The notes under the pieces: model-generated
The model's database searches: none
What the model saw: the letters and a program-made list of their open reading frames with translations, nothing else
Told to the model about the DNA's origin: nothing
Made by a program: the position numbers and the translations under genes
DNA from: Strongyloides papillosus
Taxonomy: Eukaryota > Nematoda > Chromadorea > Rhabditida > Strongyloididae
Direction: 5' to 3'
Assembly (NCBI GenBank): GCA_005656395.1
Contig: SRSI01000028.1
Coordinates: forward strand, 1,116,001-1,180,000
DNA: 64,000 bases
Shown here: positions 38,458 to 49,047 of the stretch, piece by piece
How the letters are laid out: each line of letters begins with the position of its first letter
Position numbering within the stretch: the stretch's first letter is position 1

Positions 38458-39355
38458 ATGAACATTATGCGAAGTGTGAGAACAATATGTTACTTTTCAA
38501 AAAATATACCTAAAGTAAATTATTCTATAACTTCTATTCGTCCAGTAAAAACTCATTTTGGATTTGAGGAAGTTGATGAAAATGATAAAGAAAAAAAAGG
38601 TAATAAAGAGTAGTGAAGATTATAATTTTTTTTTCTTTAAAAAAATTATTTCAGTTCATACAGTTTTTGCTAATGTTGCATCAAAATACGATTTGATGAA
38701 CGATGCAATGTCTCTTGGTATTCATAGGTTATGGAAGGATTATTTTATTCAAAGATTAAATCCATCATCTAATACAAAAATGTTGGATGTTGCTGGAGGA
38801 ACAGGTGACATTGCTTTTAGAGCACTGAAACTTATTCAAAAAAGAAGCGGTGACGGAAATGTAACAGTTTTTGATATTAATCAAAATATGTTAGACGTCG
38901 GTAAAACAAGAGCTGAGGAAGATGAAACATTAGATAAAAGTAAATTAAAATGGGAATGTGGTAATGCCGAATTGTTACCTTTTGAAAATGATACCTTTGA
39001 TCTATATACTATTGCTTTTGGTATCAGAAATTGTACACACATCGATAAAGTTTTAAAAGAAGCATATCGTGTTCTCAAACCAGATGGTAAATTAGCTGTT
39101 CTTGAATTTTCACAAATAGCTAAACCAATTTCTCCATTGTATGATTTATATAGTTTTAATGTTATTCCTATTCTTGGAGAAATTCTTGCTTCAGATTACA
39201 ATAGTTATAAATATCTTGTTGAAAGTATACGTAAATTTCCTGATCAAGAAACTTTTGCTAAAATGATCAAAGATGAAGGTTTTGAAGATGTAACTTATGA
39301 AAATTTGAATTTTGGTATATGTGCTATTCATACTGGAATTAAAAAGAGCAAATAA
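38458..39355 (+). CDS. coq-5: Ubiquinone biosynthesis C-methyltransferase COQ5
   Basis: Two exons, 38458-38599 and 38655-39355; 280 aa, the usual length. It is a SAM-dependent methyltransferase acting on 2-methoxy-6-polyprenyl-1,4-benzoquinol in the mitochondrial matrix CoQ pathway. The first about 30 residues (MNIMRSVRTICYFSKN...) form a basic, Ser/Thr-containing mitochondrial presequence. The COQ5/UbiE core follows: VFANVASKYDLMNDAMSLGIHRLWKD, SAM motif I MLDVAGGTGDIA (about residues 90-101), FDINQNML, AFGIRNCTHIDKVLKEAYRVLKPDG. The first exon is in a different frame from the second and is reached through a 55-nt intron; reading through from 38558 instead would lose the presequence. The next gene on the strand, POLDIP2, is also mitochondrial. 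Confidence 0.94.
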
Positions 39356-39674
39356 TCTTGAATAGGTATAAATATTATTATTAATTAGTTTATATATAAA
39401 TTTTATACAATAGATAATTCATGGATGTTATTATTTTAGATGAATGTAGAAGACATATGACTGGTAAATATATTAATTGCATAAATTTTACTATTTTTCT
39501 CTAAGATATGCGATCAACTTTTATTTTAAATGTCAGTTGTGTATTTATTCCTGTTGTTATTGATATAACTATTATAAAAATAGTTATTTCGCTTTTTTTT
39601 AAAAATCATGGTACGAAAACCATTCATTATTTCTTTAGTATGATCACAAAAATTATCAATTTTGTTTTTAGATA
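39356..39674 (+). promoter_or_regulatory. COQ5-POLDIP2 spacer with likely splice-leader acceptor
   Basis: 319-bp AT-rich spacer. It ends in TTTTTAG (to 39671), an acceptor-like site only 3 nt before the POLDIP2 ATG, with no preceding in-frame exon. That is the arrangement expected for nematode trans-splicing. No gene lies in the spacer. Confidence 0.45.
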
Positions 39675-40815
39675 ATGCTATACACTAATAGTACAGTAAA
39701 TAAACGTTGGATTTCATCAAGTATCTCTAAATTGGTTAGATTTGGTTCTGGTGGAAGGGCACCACCACCAACAACTTCTGATGATGAATTTAAACTACTA
39801 GGGAAACTTGTTGGTCCGTTAAAGAGTGGGAAGTATAAAAGTGGACAACCATTTATTCATAAAATTTTTGGCTATCGCGGAGTGATTTTTTGTAATTTTG
39901 AAACTAAACTTTATGGTGCTCGTGGAGATACTGATATATCGAAACATAAAAATATACCAGCTTATCAAGTTTTAATTCATAAAGGAGACTGGGAATCAAT
40001 GGTATTTTTAAAATTTTGATATTGTAATAGTTTTTTATTTTTAATAGCGTATGCCATCAATATTAACAAAATATTTAGATGGAAATGATGATAAAAGAGA
40101 AAAGCCTTTATCTCATATACAAGGTATGGATTTGGTAATGCATGAAGATATTATACCATTTAGTCCGTTGACAAATATTAAACCAATTGAACATGACCTT
40201 TTTGAAAAATTATTTTCACTTGAAAAGTGTGGAAAGAGTGATGTTCCTGTATATACAATGAACAAGCAGGGGAAAAACAGTTGTAATACTTTTTTGAATA
40301 CTTTTATTCATCCTCAATGCGCTTACCAAACTACTGAAAATAACATTCAAATGACAATAACAATATTTTATCTAGGAAAAAATTTAACAGGTTCAAGTGA
40401 AAATCATTGTTGGAGATATGTTATAAGGGTACGCAATTTAGATGAGCAACATTGTGTTTTTCTTTCAGAAACGAGATTAAAACTTTTTAGTATGAACAAT
40501 ACTAGCGAAAAGAGTATTAAAGGCGATACACATGTGGTAAGTTTAACTTTTAGAAATGTATAATTTTTTTATATTTTTTAGAAAAGTCCTTATTTAACTA
40601 GAGAAAATCCTTGCCTTCAATTTAGTGATATCATTGAATTACCATACCCAAAAGGGAGTCATATGTGGGGAACTGTATTATTTCAAAATTACAATGATAG
40701 AAAGAAATTTCATATTCAAATTCCTACAGTAAAATTGGAACCTATGAAAGCAGACGAAATCCTGGAACTTGAATCTGGAGATTGTACTGACAACAATAGT
40801 ACGCCAAAAGAATAA
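39675..40815 (+). CDS. POLDIP2: POLDIP2/PDIP38 homologue (YccV-like + ApaG domains)
   Basis: Three exons: 39675-40001, 40048-40536, 40582-40815; 349 aa. The domain order equals that of polymerase delta-interacting protein 2. A YccV/HspQ-like domain (GKLVGPLKSGKYKSGQPFIHKIFGYRGVI...YQVLIHKGDW) comes first. An IPF linker (HEDIIPFSP, HDLFEKLF) follows, then a C-terminal ApaG/DUF525 fold (TTENNIQMTITIFYLG, CWRYVIRVRNLD, and GSHMWGTVLF after the last intron). Family members sit mainly in the mitochondrial matrix/nucleoid and regulate ClpXP and metabolism, and interact with DNA polymerases. The Arg/Ser-rich start (NKRWISSSISKLVRFGSGG) fits a mitochondrial presequence. The start is the Met 3 nt after an acceptor-like TTTTTAG. 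Confidence 0.9.
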
Positions 40816-41725
40816 CATTAATAGGAATTTTTTATACCATTCTTCTCTTTAATATAAATACTTCTTTCCATTAATTTTAGAAATCACAGAACCGAATTGT
40901 AAAAAATAAAATACACAATACTCATCAGAGATCTGTTCTATTTGCAATTGCCTATTCTGAAACATATTTTTTCCTTCGTTGTTATTTGGAGCATAGTACT
41001 TAAAAGGATTTTTTACCAACAACGGCAATATAAATATTTTATATTTCCATGATAGATTCCGGTGTTTAAAAAATTTAGTTCTCTTATTTTCAAAAACTTT
41101 GTTGATGACAAACTGCTGTTATTGGATAGAATTCAATGGTTAACTTTTTGCAATTTACCATTATTGAGTTGGACTTTCTAGTGATATATTCTACTTTTTA
41201 AGAAAATTTTCTCATACACTTTCTTTTCTCCTTTTTTACTATGAAGGAGGAACAACAATGTTGTAAGAAAGCGTAACTTGCTTTAATAAATCATCATCAG
41301 TTAAGTTTTTAAAAAGCAGTAGCAATTTTTGTTGATACAAACAGTTAATTTGAAAAGAAATTTGGCTATAAAAAATAATAACAGAAGAAAATTTGCTACA
41401 TGTGTATGATTTTTTTATTAAACATTTACAATGTACTTTTGGTAGTTTCCGAGGAATTAAAAAGATTGAGGATTGTCTTCTAATTTTTTTACAAAGAGAA
41501 TTTCCTTAAAAAATATGTCTCGTGTGATGCAGTAGATTTTTAATACTCTTTTATAAAAAAAGTGTTAAAATAATTATCGATGAATTGACATGTCTTCTTG
41601 TAATGTCATTATTTTTTCTTTTTTCGACTCTTAACTCTTAGTAACAATCAAATTTTTGATGACTTTTTCATATATAAGACTTAAATTTTTGTCAATAGAA
41701 GTCATTTACTAATTTTTATTTTAAA
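40816..41725. other. Intergenic region
   Basis: 910 bp of AT-rich sequence between POLDIP2 and the acidic orphan gene. No open frame with coding character, RNA gene or repeat was seen. Confidence 0.5.
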
Positions 41726-42697
41726 ATGAAGCTGACTTCTGTTTCCATACCTAGGAATTCCAAATGTCTGCCACCCGCTTCTACTCCAAGGATAATTCAT
41801 GAAGAATTGACCTCTGAAAGTGGTACTTTAAGCAGAAAACAAAGTTTTGCTTCAATTGTACAAAATCGTCAGGATTATGATAAAAATTCGAACGTCATTT
41901 TAAATAATTCTCATGACACTAATGGTATGTTATCAATTTATTGTTTTTAAATTGTTTTAAACATTTTAGAACCTATGTTTCAACATGAAGAGCAGCATGT
42001 TTTACCTGACGACTTTGATTCATTTATATTTGATACTTCTTCTGAGGATAAATTGAATCCAAAAATTGAGGAAGTCGTCAATAAAATACACGATTGGATT
42101 CAGAATGAGGATAAACACAAAGTTTATCAGAAAGAGGATGAGAATGATAGAGAAGATTTCTTCGGATGGATTAGTGATGAGGAAAGGAATAAAATAACTG
42201 AAGATATTTTAAAATGCTTCCACATTGAAGGGGGTGGATATGAAATTTTGACGGATGTAGAGGTGGAACAAAGATATTTCGCAAAGAACTTTGATGCCAT
42301 TCCTCTTCATCTTCTTCTCGTTCACTCCACTAAAGATCTCTTGGAATCCCTTGAAAATGTAGTGAGAGTACCATCTGCTGGCGAGGAGTTGTACACAATC
42401 GAAGACGAAAATTGTGGTGCAAAATTTGATGTTGATGTCAACTATGTAGAGACATTTCCTAGAGTAGAAATTTTCCGTTCTCCAAGCTATGAATCAGTAT
42501 CATCATTGGATTTAACACAAAGTTCTTATGCAAATTCTTCTTTTGGTTACCAAACCGAGTGCGATTTTGATGACTTGATAAATGGTGTATCGGAGATTGA
42601 GATCAGTCATGAAGAGGAACCATCAATGGAGGACTTCCTATGTGAAGATGAGGATGTAAACGTAGAGTTTCCGGAGTCATTCTTTGATAAATCATGA
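41726..42697 (+). CDS. Hypothetical acidic protein
   Basis: Two exons, 41726-41924 and 41970-42697, joined in phase 1; 308 aa. I do not recognise a family. The N-terminal 60 residues are Ser/Pro/basic (IPRNSKCLPPASTPR, SRKQSFASIVQ), with an RKQSF site that looks like a basophilic kinase target. The rest is strongly acidic, with a helical middle (VNKIHDWIQNEDK, EERNKITEDILKCFHIEGGGYEILTDVEVEQRYF) and a Glu/Asp-rich C-terminus. No signal peptide or membrane segment. Codon use is ordinary and GC is slightly above flanks, so it looks like a real, probably soluble cytosolic or nuclear protein. Upstream of MYBBP1A on the same strand with a 239-bp gap. Confidence 0.65.
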
Positions 42698-42936
42698 ATA
42701 ATTTATATAAATACTTATATTGTATATTTTTATATTTACCATTTAAACTTTGAACAATTTGTTTTGTAAAATAAATCGTATTTATTATAGAGATTCTAAC
42801 TAGTGTACTGATTTGCCTTGTTATTGAAGCGACTTTATAAGTAAGCGTTTCTCCAATACCAACTCTTAAGACGAAAGATTTTGTATAGAGTTTGAAATTT
42901 TAAATTAATAATTTACAAACCGTTGTATATTTCATT

Positions 42937-45746
42937 ATGCGTCCACCAACAGAGGTTTTGGATAAATTTTATCTACTTGCTGAATATGATTCAGAAAAAA
43001 GGATCGAAGCTATTGATAATATAATTAGTTACTCTGTAAGTTTTAGTCTTTTTTTTTCAAAAACGAAATTATTTGAAATAAAAATGTTTAGGAAATTTCT
43101 AAATATAAGAAATACGTTGTTGAAAGATGTATTGAAGGATTAACAAGTTCTCGTGCATGTGTACGGATTGGATACAGTGGTCTATTAACGGAGATGCTAA
43201 AAAAGTTTTCTAACGATTATGCACTATTCTCATTAGAACAAATAATTATTGAAAAAATTGATAGTCAACACAATACTTTTTCTGTCCACTCTCTTGATGT
43301 AGCTAAAGTTTTGTTATATAGTGCTATTGTTAAGTGTGGAAAATATTCAGATAATGACAGTGTAAAGCATATAATTTCTAAATTAGTGGATATTGTTAAA
43401 AGATCACCTTTATTGAGAATTTACATTTATGAAGTAATTGCTGGAATTGTAACTAATATGAATGGTGAACAATTTTTAAAAAATTACTGGGAGATGGTTA
43501 AAACAGATAATATTAGTGTTGAAATTATATGGCTCTTATCTAGACTTCCCACAGCACATAGGAAAGGTATATCAAAAAGTTGTAGTTACATTGGTTGTAA
43601 GGGTGAATTTGAATTTAATGAAAGACACTACGAAGAATTAGGTAAAGCATTGAGGGATTGTGATATTGCTTGGAGACCTAATTTCATTGATATTTTGGCT
43701 AGAATACCAAATTTATACGAAAAAGTTATCGAACCTTTTGCCAGTTCCGGAAAAGAAGATTACTTAAAGAAATTGGAAAGATATTCAATATGTATACCAG
43801 TTGCTCTGAAATATGAAAGTATTTCTGTTTCAAAGATTTTCAGTAAATCATTTGCTTCAACTATTTTTAATTTATCTAAATTCAGCGGAGTTACAAAGAG
43901 ACTTGTTACACCACTTGTTCATGATCTTATTAAACAAATTTATGATACTATTGAAACTAGAAATTGTGATTCATCAGAAATAACTGAAATAATTAAATTG
44001 TGCCAAGAAGTTTCTAAGGGAACTTTTGATTCTCTTATCGGACATGGTAATTTTAATTTCGAAGAGTCTTTGCTTATGAAATTACCCTTTAATAGTCTTG
44101 TGGAAATGTATAAAGAAGATTCGAGTTTACTAAAGAAAGTATCTCATGCAGTAGTCAATTCAGCTGACAAAAAAGCAATAAAGAAATTTTTATCCTTACT
44201 AATTGAAAGTAAAGATAAAGAAGATGGAAAAGTTATAGAAAGTGTTGTATGTGATATAATTAGTTCTTTTTTTGTTACAAGAAAGCAAGATAGTCAAATC
44301 TCAAAAGTAGAAATTAAAGATGATATGAAAAAGATTGCCAAGACTCTTCACAAACTCGTTGGTTCTGATGATATCAATGCAACTCATGAAAGTTTTATTA
44401 TTGTTGTTAGTCTTCTTAAAGTAATCCTTTATGTTACAATAAATATGGATGAGAAAGAAAGCCTTTTAAAGATTGTTAATGAATTGGATCATCTTGCTGG
44501 GTCAGATTTCGATTCAGAACAACTTTTGGATATTCTTCTTGTTTTATTATCTCGAGAGTCAAAAGTATTTAAAAATATTGTTTATTTCTTTTTCACTGAT
44601 CTTTCAAAAGATTTTAATGAAGCTGAATTTGAATTTTTAATCAGTACTATTGGAGAGAAGAGTAATAATCTATTGGGAAATGATAAGGATGATGAAATGG
44701 AGGACGAGGAGGAAGATGGTGAAAATGACGATGGAAAGGAAGATGATTACTCTGATGTGGAAGAAGAAGATTTATCTGATGAGGAGGAGAGTGGAGATGA
44801 AGAAGTTGATCCTAAATTAAAATCTGCTCTAGAAAAAGCTTTAGGAAATGGTTTGTCAAAAGAAGAAGGAGATGGTGGTGACATAGAGTTAGACGATGAA
44901 GCAATGCTTGAGCTCGACAAAGCCGTTTCAGCAGTTTTCAAGGAACACATATCTTCAAAAAAAGAAATAAAAAAACAACTTAAAAAACAAAGTGGTGTTT
45001 TTAAAGGAAGAGTCATTCAACTCTTAGAAATATTGACTTCATCATGCCTGTCCAATGATAAGCACATTGTATGCATTAATTCATTAAATTCTCTAGTAGT
45101 TTCTACTCAAAGTCTTTCATCAGAAATCAATCGTGGTGAATTAATTGATATTGTAGAAAAGATTATTGACAGAATAATTGCAAATTGCAAAAAATTGACA
45201 ATCTCAAATGACGTGATTGTTGAGTTACGTCAGGAACTTCATTCTTTTTCCTCAAATATTAGTTCTACTTTAGGTAAAAAGTTATGTGATAAAGTTTCAA
45301 ATTTTTATATTACCTTGGCACGTAATATTGGAGAAGATAATTCTTCTAATGAAATTGTTGAACAAGTAAGTCAGTGTTTTAAGAATAAAGAAAAACCAGA
45401 TACTCTTGTTATTCCATTGGCGCCAATAAAAAAACATCCAGAAAATTATATATCAACTGTTGTCGAATTATTGAAAGTTGTCGAAGAAAACTTTAGCTCC
45501 TCAACTACATTTATTACTTATATTATTCTTGATGCTGCAGTTAGTGTTTTAAGAAAAGACTTGGTCAATAAAGTGGATGATAAAAAGATGGCAAAGGAAT
45601 TTAAACAAATTGCAAATGCTTTTGAACCAATCTATGAAAAGTATAGTAATTTAGAGGAAGAAAATAAAAAATTAAGAAGATCTAAATTACATGACATTAT
45701 AAAGAGGTTCCACAAAAACTTAAATAAGTTTAATCTTTATGATTAA
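42937..45746 (+). CDS. POL5/MYBBP1A-like nucleolar protein
   Basis: Two exons, 42937-43035 and 43092-45746; 917 aa. The N-terminal region (LDKFYLLAEYDSEKRIEAIDNII, then YVVERCIEGLTSSRACVRIGYSGLLTEML) corresponds to the opening helical repeats of DNA polymerase V/phi, alias Myb-binding protein 1A. The family has no proven polymerase activity; it is a nucleolar HEAT/armadillo-like protein in rRNA gene expression and pre-rRNA processing. As in the family, a long all-helical body is interrupted by a strongly acidic Asp/Glu tract, here about residues 565-603, followed by another helical part and a basic tail (KKLRRSKLHDIIKRFHKN). Human MYBBP1A is longer. The short first exon is joined to EISKYKKY in phase. 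Sequence divergence makes the family call good rather than certain. Confidence 0.72.
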
Positions 45747-46027
45747 TTTGTTCTTTTTATTTTTATTGTTGTTATTTTTGTTGACATTTTAATTTTGTTT
45801 CATAAAAATTGTTATCATTAATCTGAAAAAAGTAACGAAAATCTTGGTATGACTGGTAATAAGAGAACAGATACTAGTAGAAGAAAAATATGAATAGTAG
45901 CTGTGAAAAAATTAGAAAATTCTCTTAAATTTTGCATATATTAGAAAAAATAATTATTTTACATTTTTTTAGTATAAAGTAGCGTAAATTGTAGTTATTT
46001 TTAATATTTGTTCTCATAGTTAATCAT

Positions 46028-46777
46028 ATGTTTTATGAAGTCTTAATATTTTTTTTCCTTGGTACATTTATTCCATTTTGTTCAAATCGGAGGAAAAGAA
46101 GTAAAAGTGTTCCAATATTAGAACAAAAGTTTGTAAAAGAATCCAATATAAGTATCAATAATATGAGGCCTAAGAGCTGTAAAAAAGTATCAAATGGATT
46201 AAAAAACAGTACTAATCTAAAAACTCCTATAAAAACTCCATTAAAAGGTTCAGTAAGAATGGATGAAACTCATGAGAGGAAGCAAGATATTAAAAATAAA
46301 GTCTTAAAAGAGGTTAACTCTCTAAAACATGCAAAACCTAAATGCATTGATAATAATAATAATAAGAAAACTGAAAGTATTGAGATTAATAAAATTTCAA
46401 AGAAAGTTGCTACAACTAAAGATGGAAAATGTGATACAAACAAATCTCAAAATATAATTATTAAAAATAAAAATAGTGAAGAAGAACAAATAAAGACATC
46501 AGTGAAACCAATTGGAGAGTCAAAAAATACGAAGAATGGGGAATTAGTAAAAAATGAAGAAAAAAGTCTATTAATAAATGATACTCAATATGATGAAGAA
46601 GTAAACAAACCACTTGATGCTGAAATAGAAAAAGACTACCAAGAAAATAAAAAGAAAGTCTTTGTGTCATTTGATCCAGATAATGTTATAAAAGATGGAA
46701 AAAATGTACTTCCTGTTGGTCAATTTAATCTTCATATAGGTCTTGATGTTTGGGCATGTGATTCTATTTCTAAATAA
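46028..46777 (+). CDS. Hypothetical Lys/Asn-rich protein with hydrophobic N-terminus
   Basis: A single open frame of 249 aa; I do not recognise a family. Residues 1-20 (MFYEVLIFFFLGTFIPFCSN) look like a signal peptide or anchor, followed at once by a basic cluster (RRKRSKS). The rest is low-complexity, Lys/Asn/Glu-rich and probably disordered, with TP repeats (LKTPIKTPLKGS), ending in a more ordered part (KKVFVSFDPDNVIKDGKN, LPVGQFNLHIGLDVWA). The hydrophobic start sits in a T-rich stretch, so the true start may instead be an internal Met (MRPKSCKK, near 46162) after an unseen splice. An acceptor-like CTCATAG lies about 9 nt before the called ATG. It is 281 bp behind MYBBP1A on the same strand. 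Confidence 0.5.
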   Translation: MFYEVLIFFFLGTFIPFCSNRRKRSKSVPILEQKFVKESNISINNMRPKSCKKVSNGLKNSTNLKTPIKTPLKGSVRMDETHERKQDIKNKVLKEVNSLKHAKPKCIDNNNNKKTESIEINKISKKVATTKDGKCDTNKSQNIIIKNKNSEEEQIKTSVKPIGESKNTKNGELVKNEEKSLLINDTQYDEEVNKPLDAEIEKDYQENKKKVFVSFDPDNVIKDGKNVLPVGQFNLHIGLDVWACDSISK

Positions 46778-46994
46778 GATAGAAAATATAACATAAACAA
46801 TTTTATAACTAACTTGCCATATATCTTTTTTCTTAAACAAATAAATGTATAATAAATTTACTTATTTTTGCTTATAATAATAATTTACTAAAAATCAATT
46901 TTATGCTAAACTCTCAAATAATAGATATGTAATTTATTTAAAAACAATTCGATGGAAATATACAATAGATCATTTATTTAGGAAAGATAGAAAA

Positions 46995-48489
46995 TTAAAC
47001 GAATTTTTTACTTTCTGCTACACAACGAAGTTTCAATCTACCCTTAACACTACTCATAGATTGATTGAAGCCACATCTTTTAACTTCAACTGGTGCTTTC
47101 AAACGACAAGATCCAGTTCTTAATTCCTCGTCACCAAAATAAGGTGGTACTCCACTATTATCCTTTATTTCTCTTATTACTTTTTCCATAAAATCATATT
47201 CCTCATTAGGTATATTACTTACTAACTTAACTAAATCATTCTTTCCACTTTTTGTTAAAGTATATCTACCTCCTTTTGAAGCAACATTTATAAGAATATC
47301 CTTGTCATTAGAACTTTTGCCTTCAACTGAAGAAATTTTAACTGTTCGGTATAGCGGTGGAATATCAAGACCTTGTATAAGATAATATAGTTTGAAGGTA
47401 GATACCTTCACTGACTTAATCTCATTTCCAGGATAATCAATTGTCTTAAGACTGAAGCGATCTTTATGTGAACTAAGTTCAACAACTTGGACTCTTGTAA
47501 ATCTCTTTAGGTAACCAATATATGCTATATAAACACATCCTAGACAAATATCATTTGGTGGGACTCCCTGACGTTCACGGAAATTCTCAATTTCAAAATA
47601 CTCCTGTAGATATGATGAATAGAAGCACTCAGCTATGGACATTAATGTTGATCTAACATGAACAGCATCAAAATCATCTACATCAACTATGTACACATCA
47701 TCTTGAGGTGCAATTTCATAAGTTCCACATTCAGAAATCTTAGTTAAAATTTGTCTGATCTCTCCAGTGTTCATTGCCTCAACAAAAGTACTCCATGATT
47801 TATCAATACGTTTATCAATTTTACTAAACATATTTTTGATGTTGAATTTAATTTCACCTGGTCCAGCCTCAAGAATGACAGCCGTTGGAACATTTGAATT
47901 TCCCAATATCATTGCTCTAACAACTGACATATGATCAAAATCCAAACAATTAGGCAAATCTAATAGTTCTAAACAGTTAGAAGATGGCAATTGACAATAA
48001 AAGTGAAGTGGACAATCAATTAACGCATTTACAGCATCAGGAATTTCATAAAAACCCGTACATCCAATGTCGTAAATAGTAGAGGAATCACAAAAAAAAA
48101 CAGTTATTTCAAAAGAACCATTATTCTTAATTTTTGGTACAGAAACCACTTTTACACGTGTAAAGCGTTGTGTATGATCATCATAGTGAAGATAATATTT
48201 ATTAAGAATAATCTAAAATTAATTTAATAAGTTTCATGATATATCATGAGAAAAAAAAACTTACATCTTCAGGTTTGATAGGAATTAATGAATTATCATC
48301 AATAACATTAGAAAAGTCACTACTTAATTTTTCCTCATCAATATCCCAATACTTTAGAGCTTTTAGGGAGAAATATCTTTCACTATCAATATCATTCCAC
48401 AGTATTGCAGAAACCATCAATGGAAGGCCCACATCATATCCATCGAGATTTTCAATGAATGGCTTATAGGCAGATTTTAGAGAAGTCAT
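46995..48489 (-). CDS. Tandem Tudor-like domain protein
   Basis: Two exons on the minus strand, 48265-48489 and 46995-48212; 480 aa. Two segments share an extended-Tudor pattern. The first is KYYLHYDDHTQRFTRVKVVSV...ITVFFCDSSTIYDIGCTGFYEIPDAV...CPLHFYCQLP. The second is CVYIAYIGYLKRFTRVQVVEL...LKTIDYPGNEIKSVKVSTFKLYYLIQGLDIPP. Both have RFTRV where classical Tudors have WYRAxV, and FFCD or TIDYPG where they have the D-Y/F-G strand. Tudor proteins of this class usually bind methylarginine and act in germ granules and small-RNA pathways; the aromatic cage is only partly visible, so methylarginine binding is uncertain. No other domain was recognised. The C-terminus is basic. Confidence 0.5.
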
Positions 48490-49047
48490 AGCAGTGGTGT
48501 GTTAATGGTCAAAGTGATGATAAAGTGAATAATAAAGTAAATATTTTCTTTTTTATATTCCTTTCTATTTATTCATGATTTTTATAAAACCTTTTAGGGC
48601 ATAATTTCGCAAAAGTCACCTTAAAAGTAACGTCTTTTTAACTTTTGTCAATATTTTTTAATCATACTTGCTTTGACTATATCAATGATGAAAATGTAAC
48701 GCTGAGAATCATCATTTTCTTTTAAAAAAGGAGTTTGTTATTAAGTAACCATAATAATGTGTTAAATATATTTACCTATTACTATGTAAAGCTATAAAAT
48801 TAAGAAAATTTGCAAAAAATGTTTACTATTTTCTAAAGACATCTCTGATGACATTTACAGTTGAACATTAAAGATTATCGTCAGAAATTTTTGAAAATCA
48901 AAGCAAATTATTACTGGCATATTGTTAATATCAAATATCACAGAAAAGGTTTTATTATTATTGAGTAGTTAATAAACGACTATGTAAAAGAATTTGATTT
49001 GCAATTTTTAAAATTAGAATTAAAAATATATTAAACTATTATTATTA
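48490..49047. other. Intergenic region
   Basis: 558 bp of AT-rich sequence between the phosphatase 3' end and the Tudor-like gene, both on the minus strand. It holds the latter's upstream flank. No gene or RNA was seen. Confidence 0.5.

Noticed and set aside
38558..39355. COQ5 read as one exon from 38558
   Set aside because: The first 35 residues in that frame are Lys/Phe-rich intron translation. A 55-nt GT..AG intron joins the presequence exon 38458-38599 to VFANVASKYD exactly.
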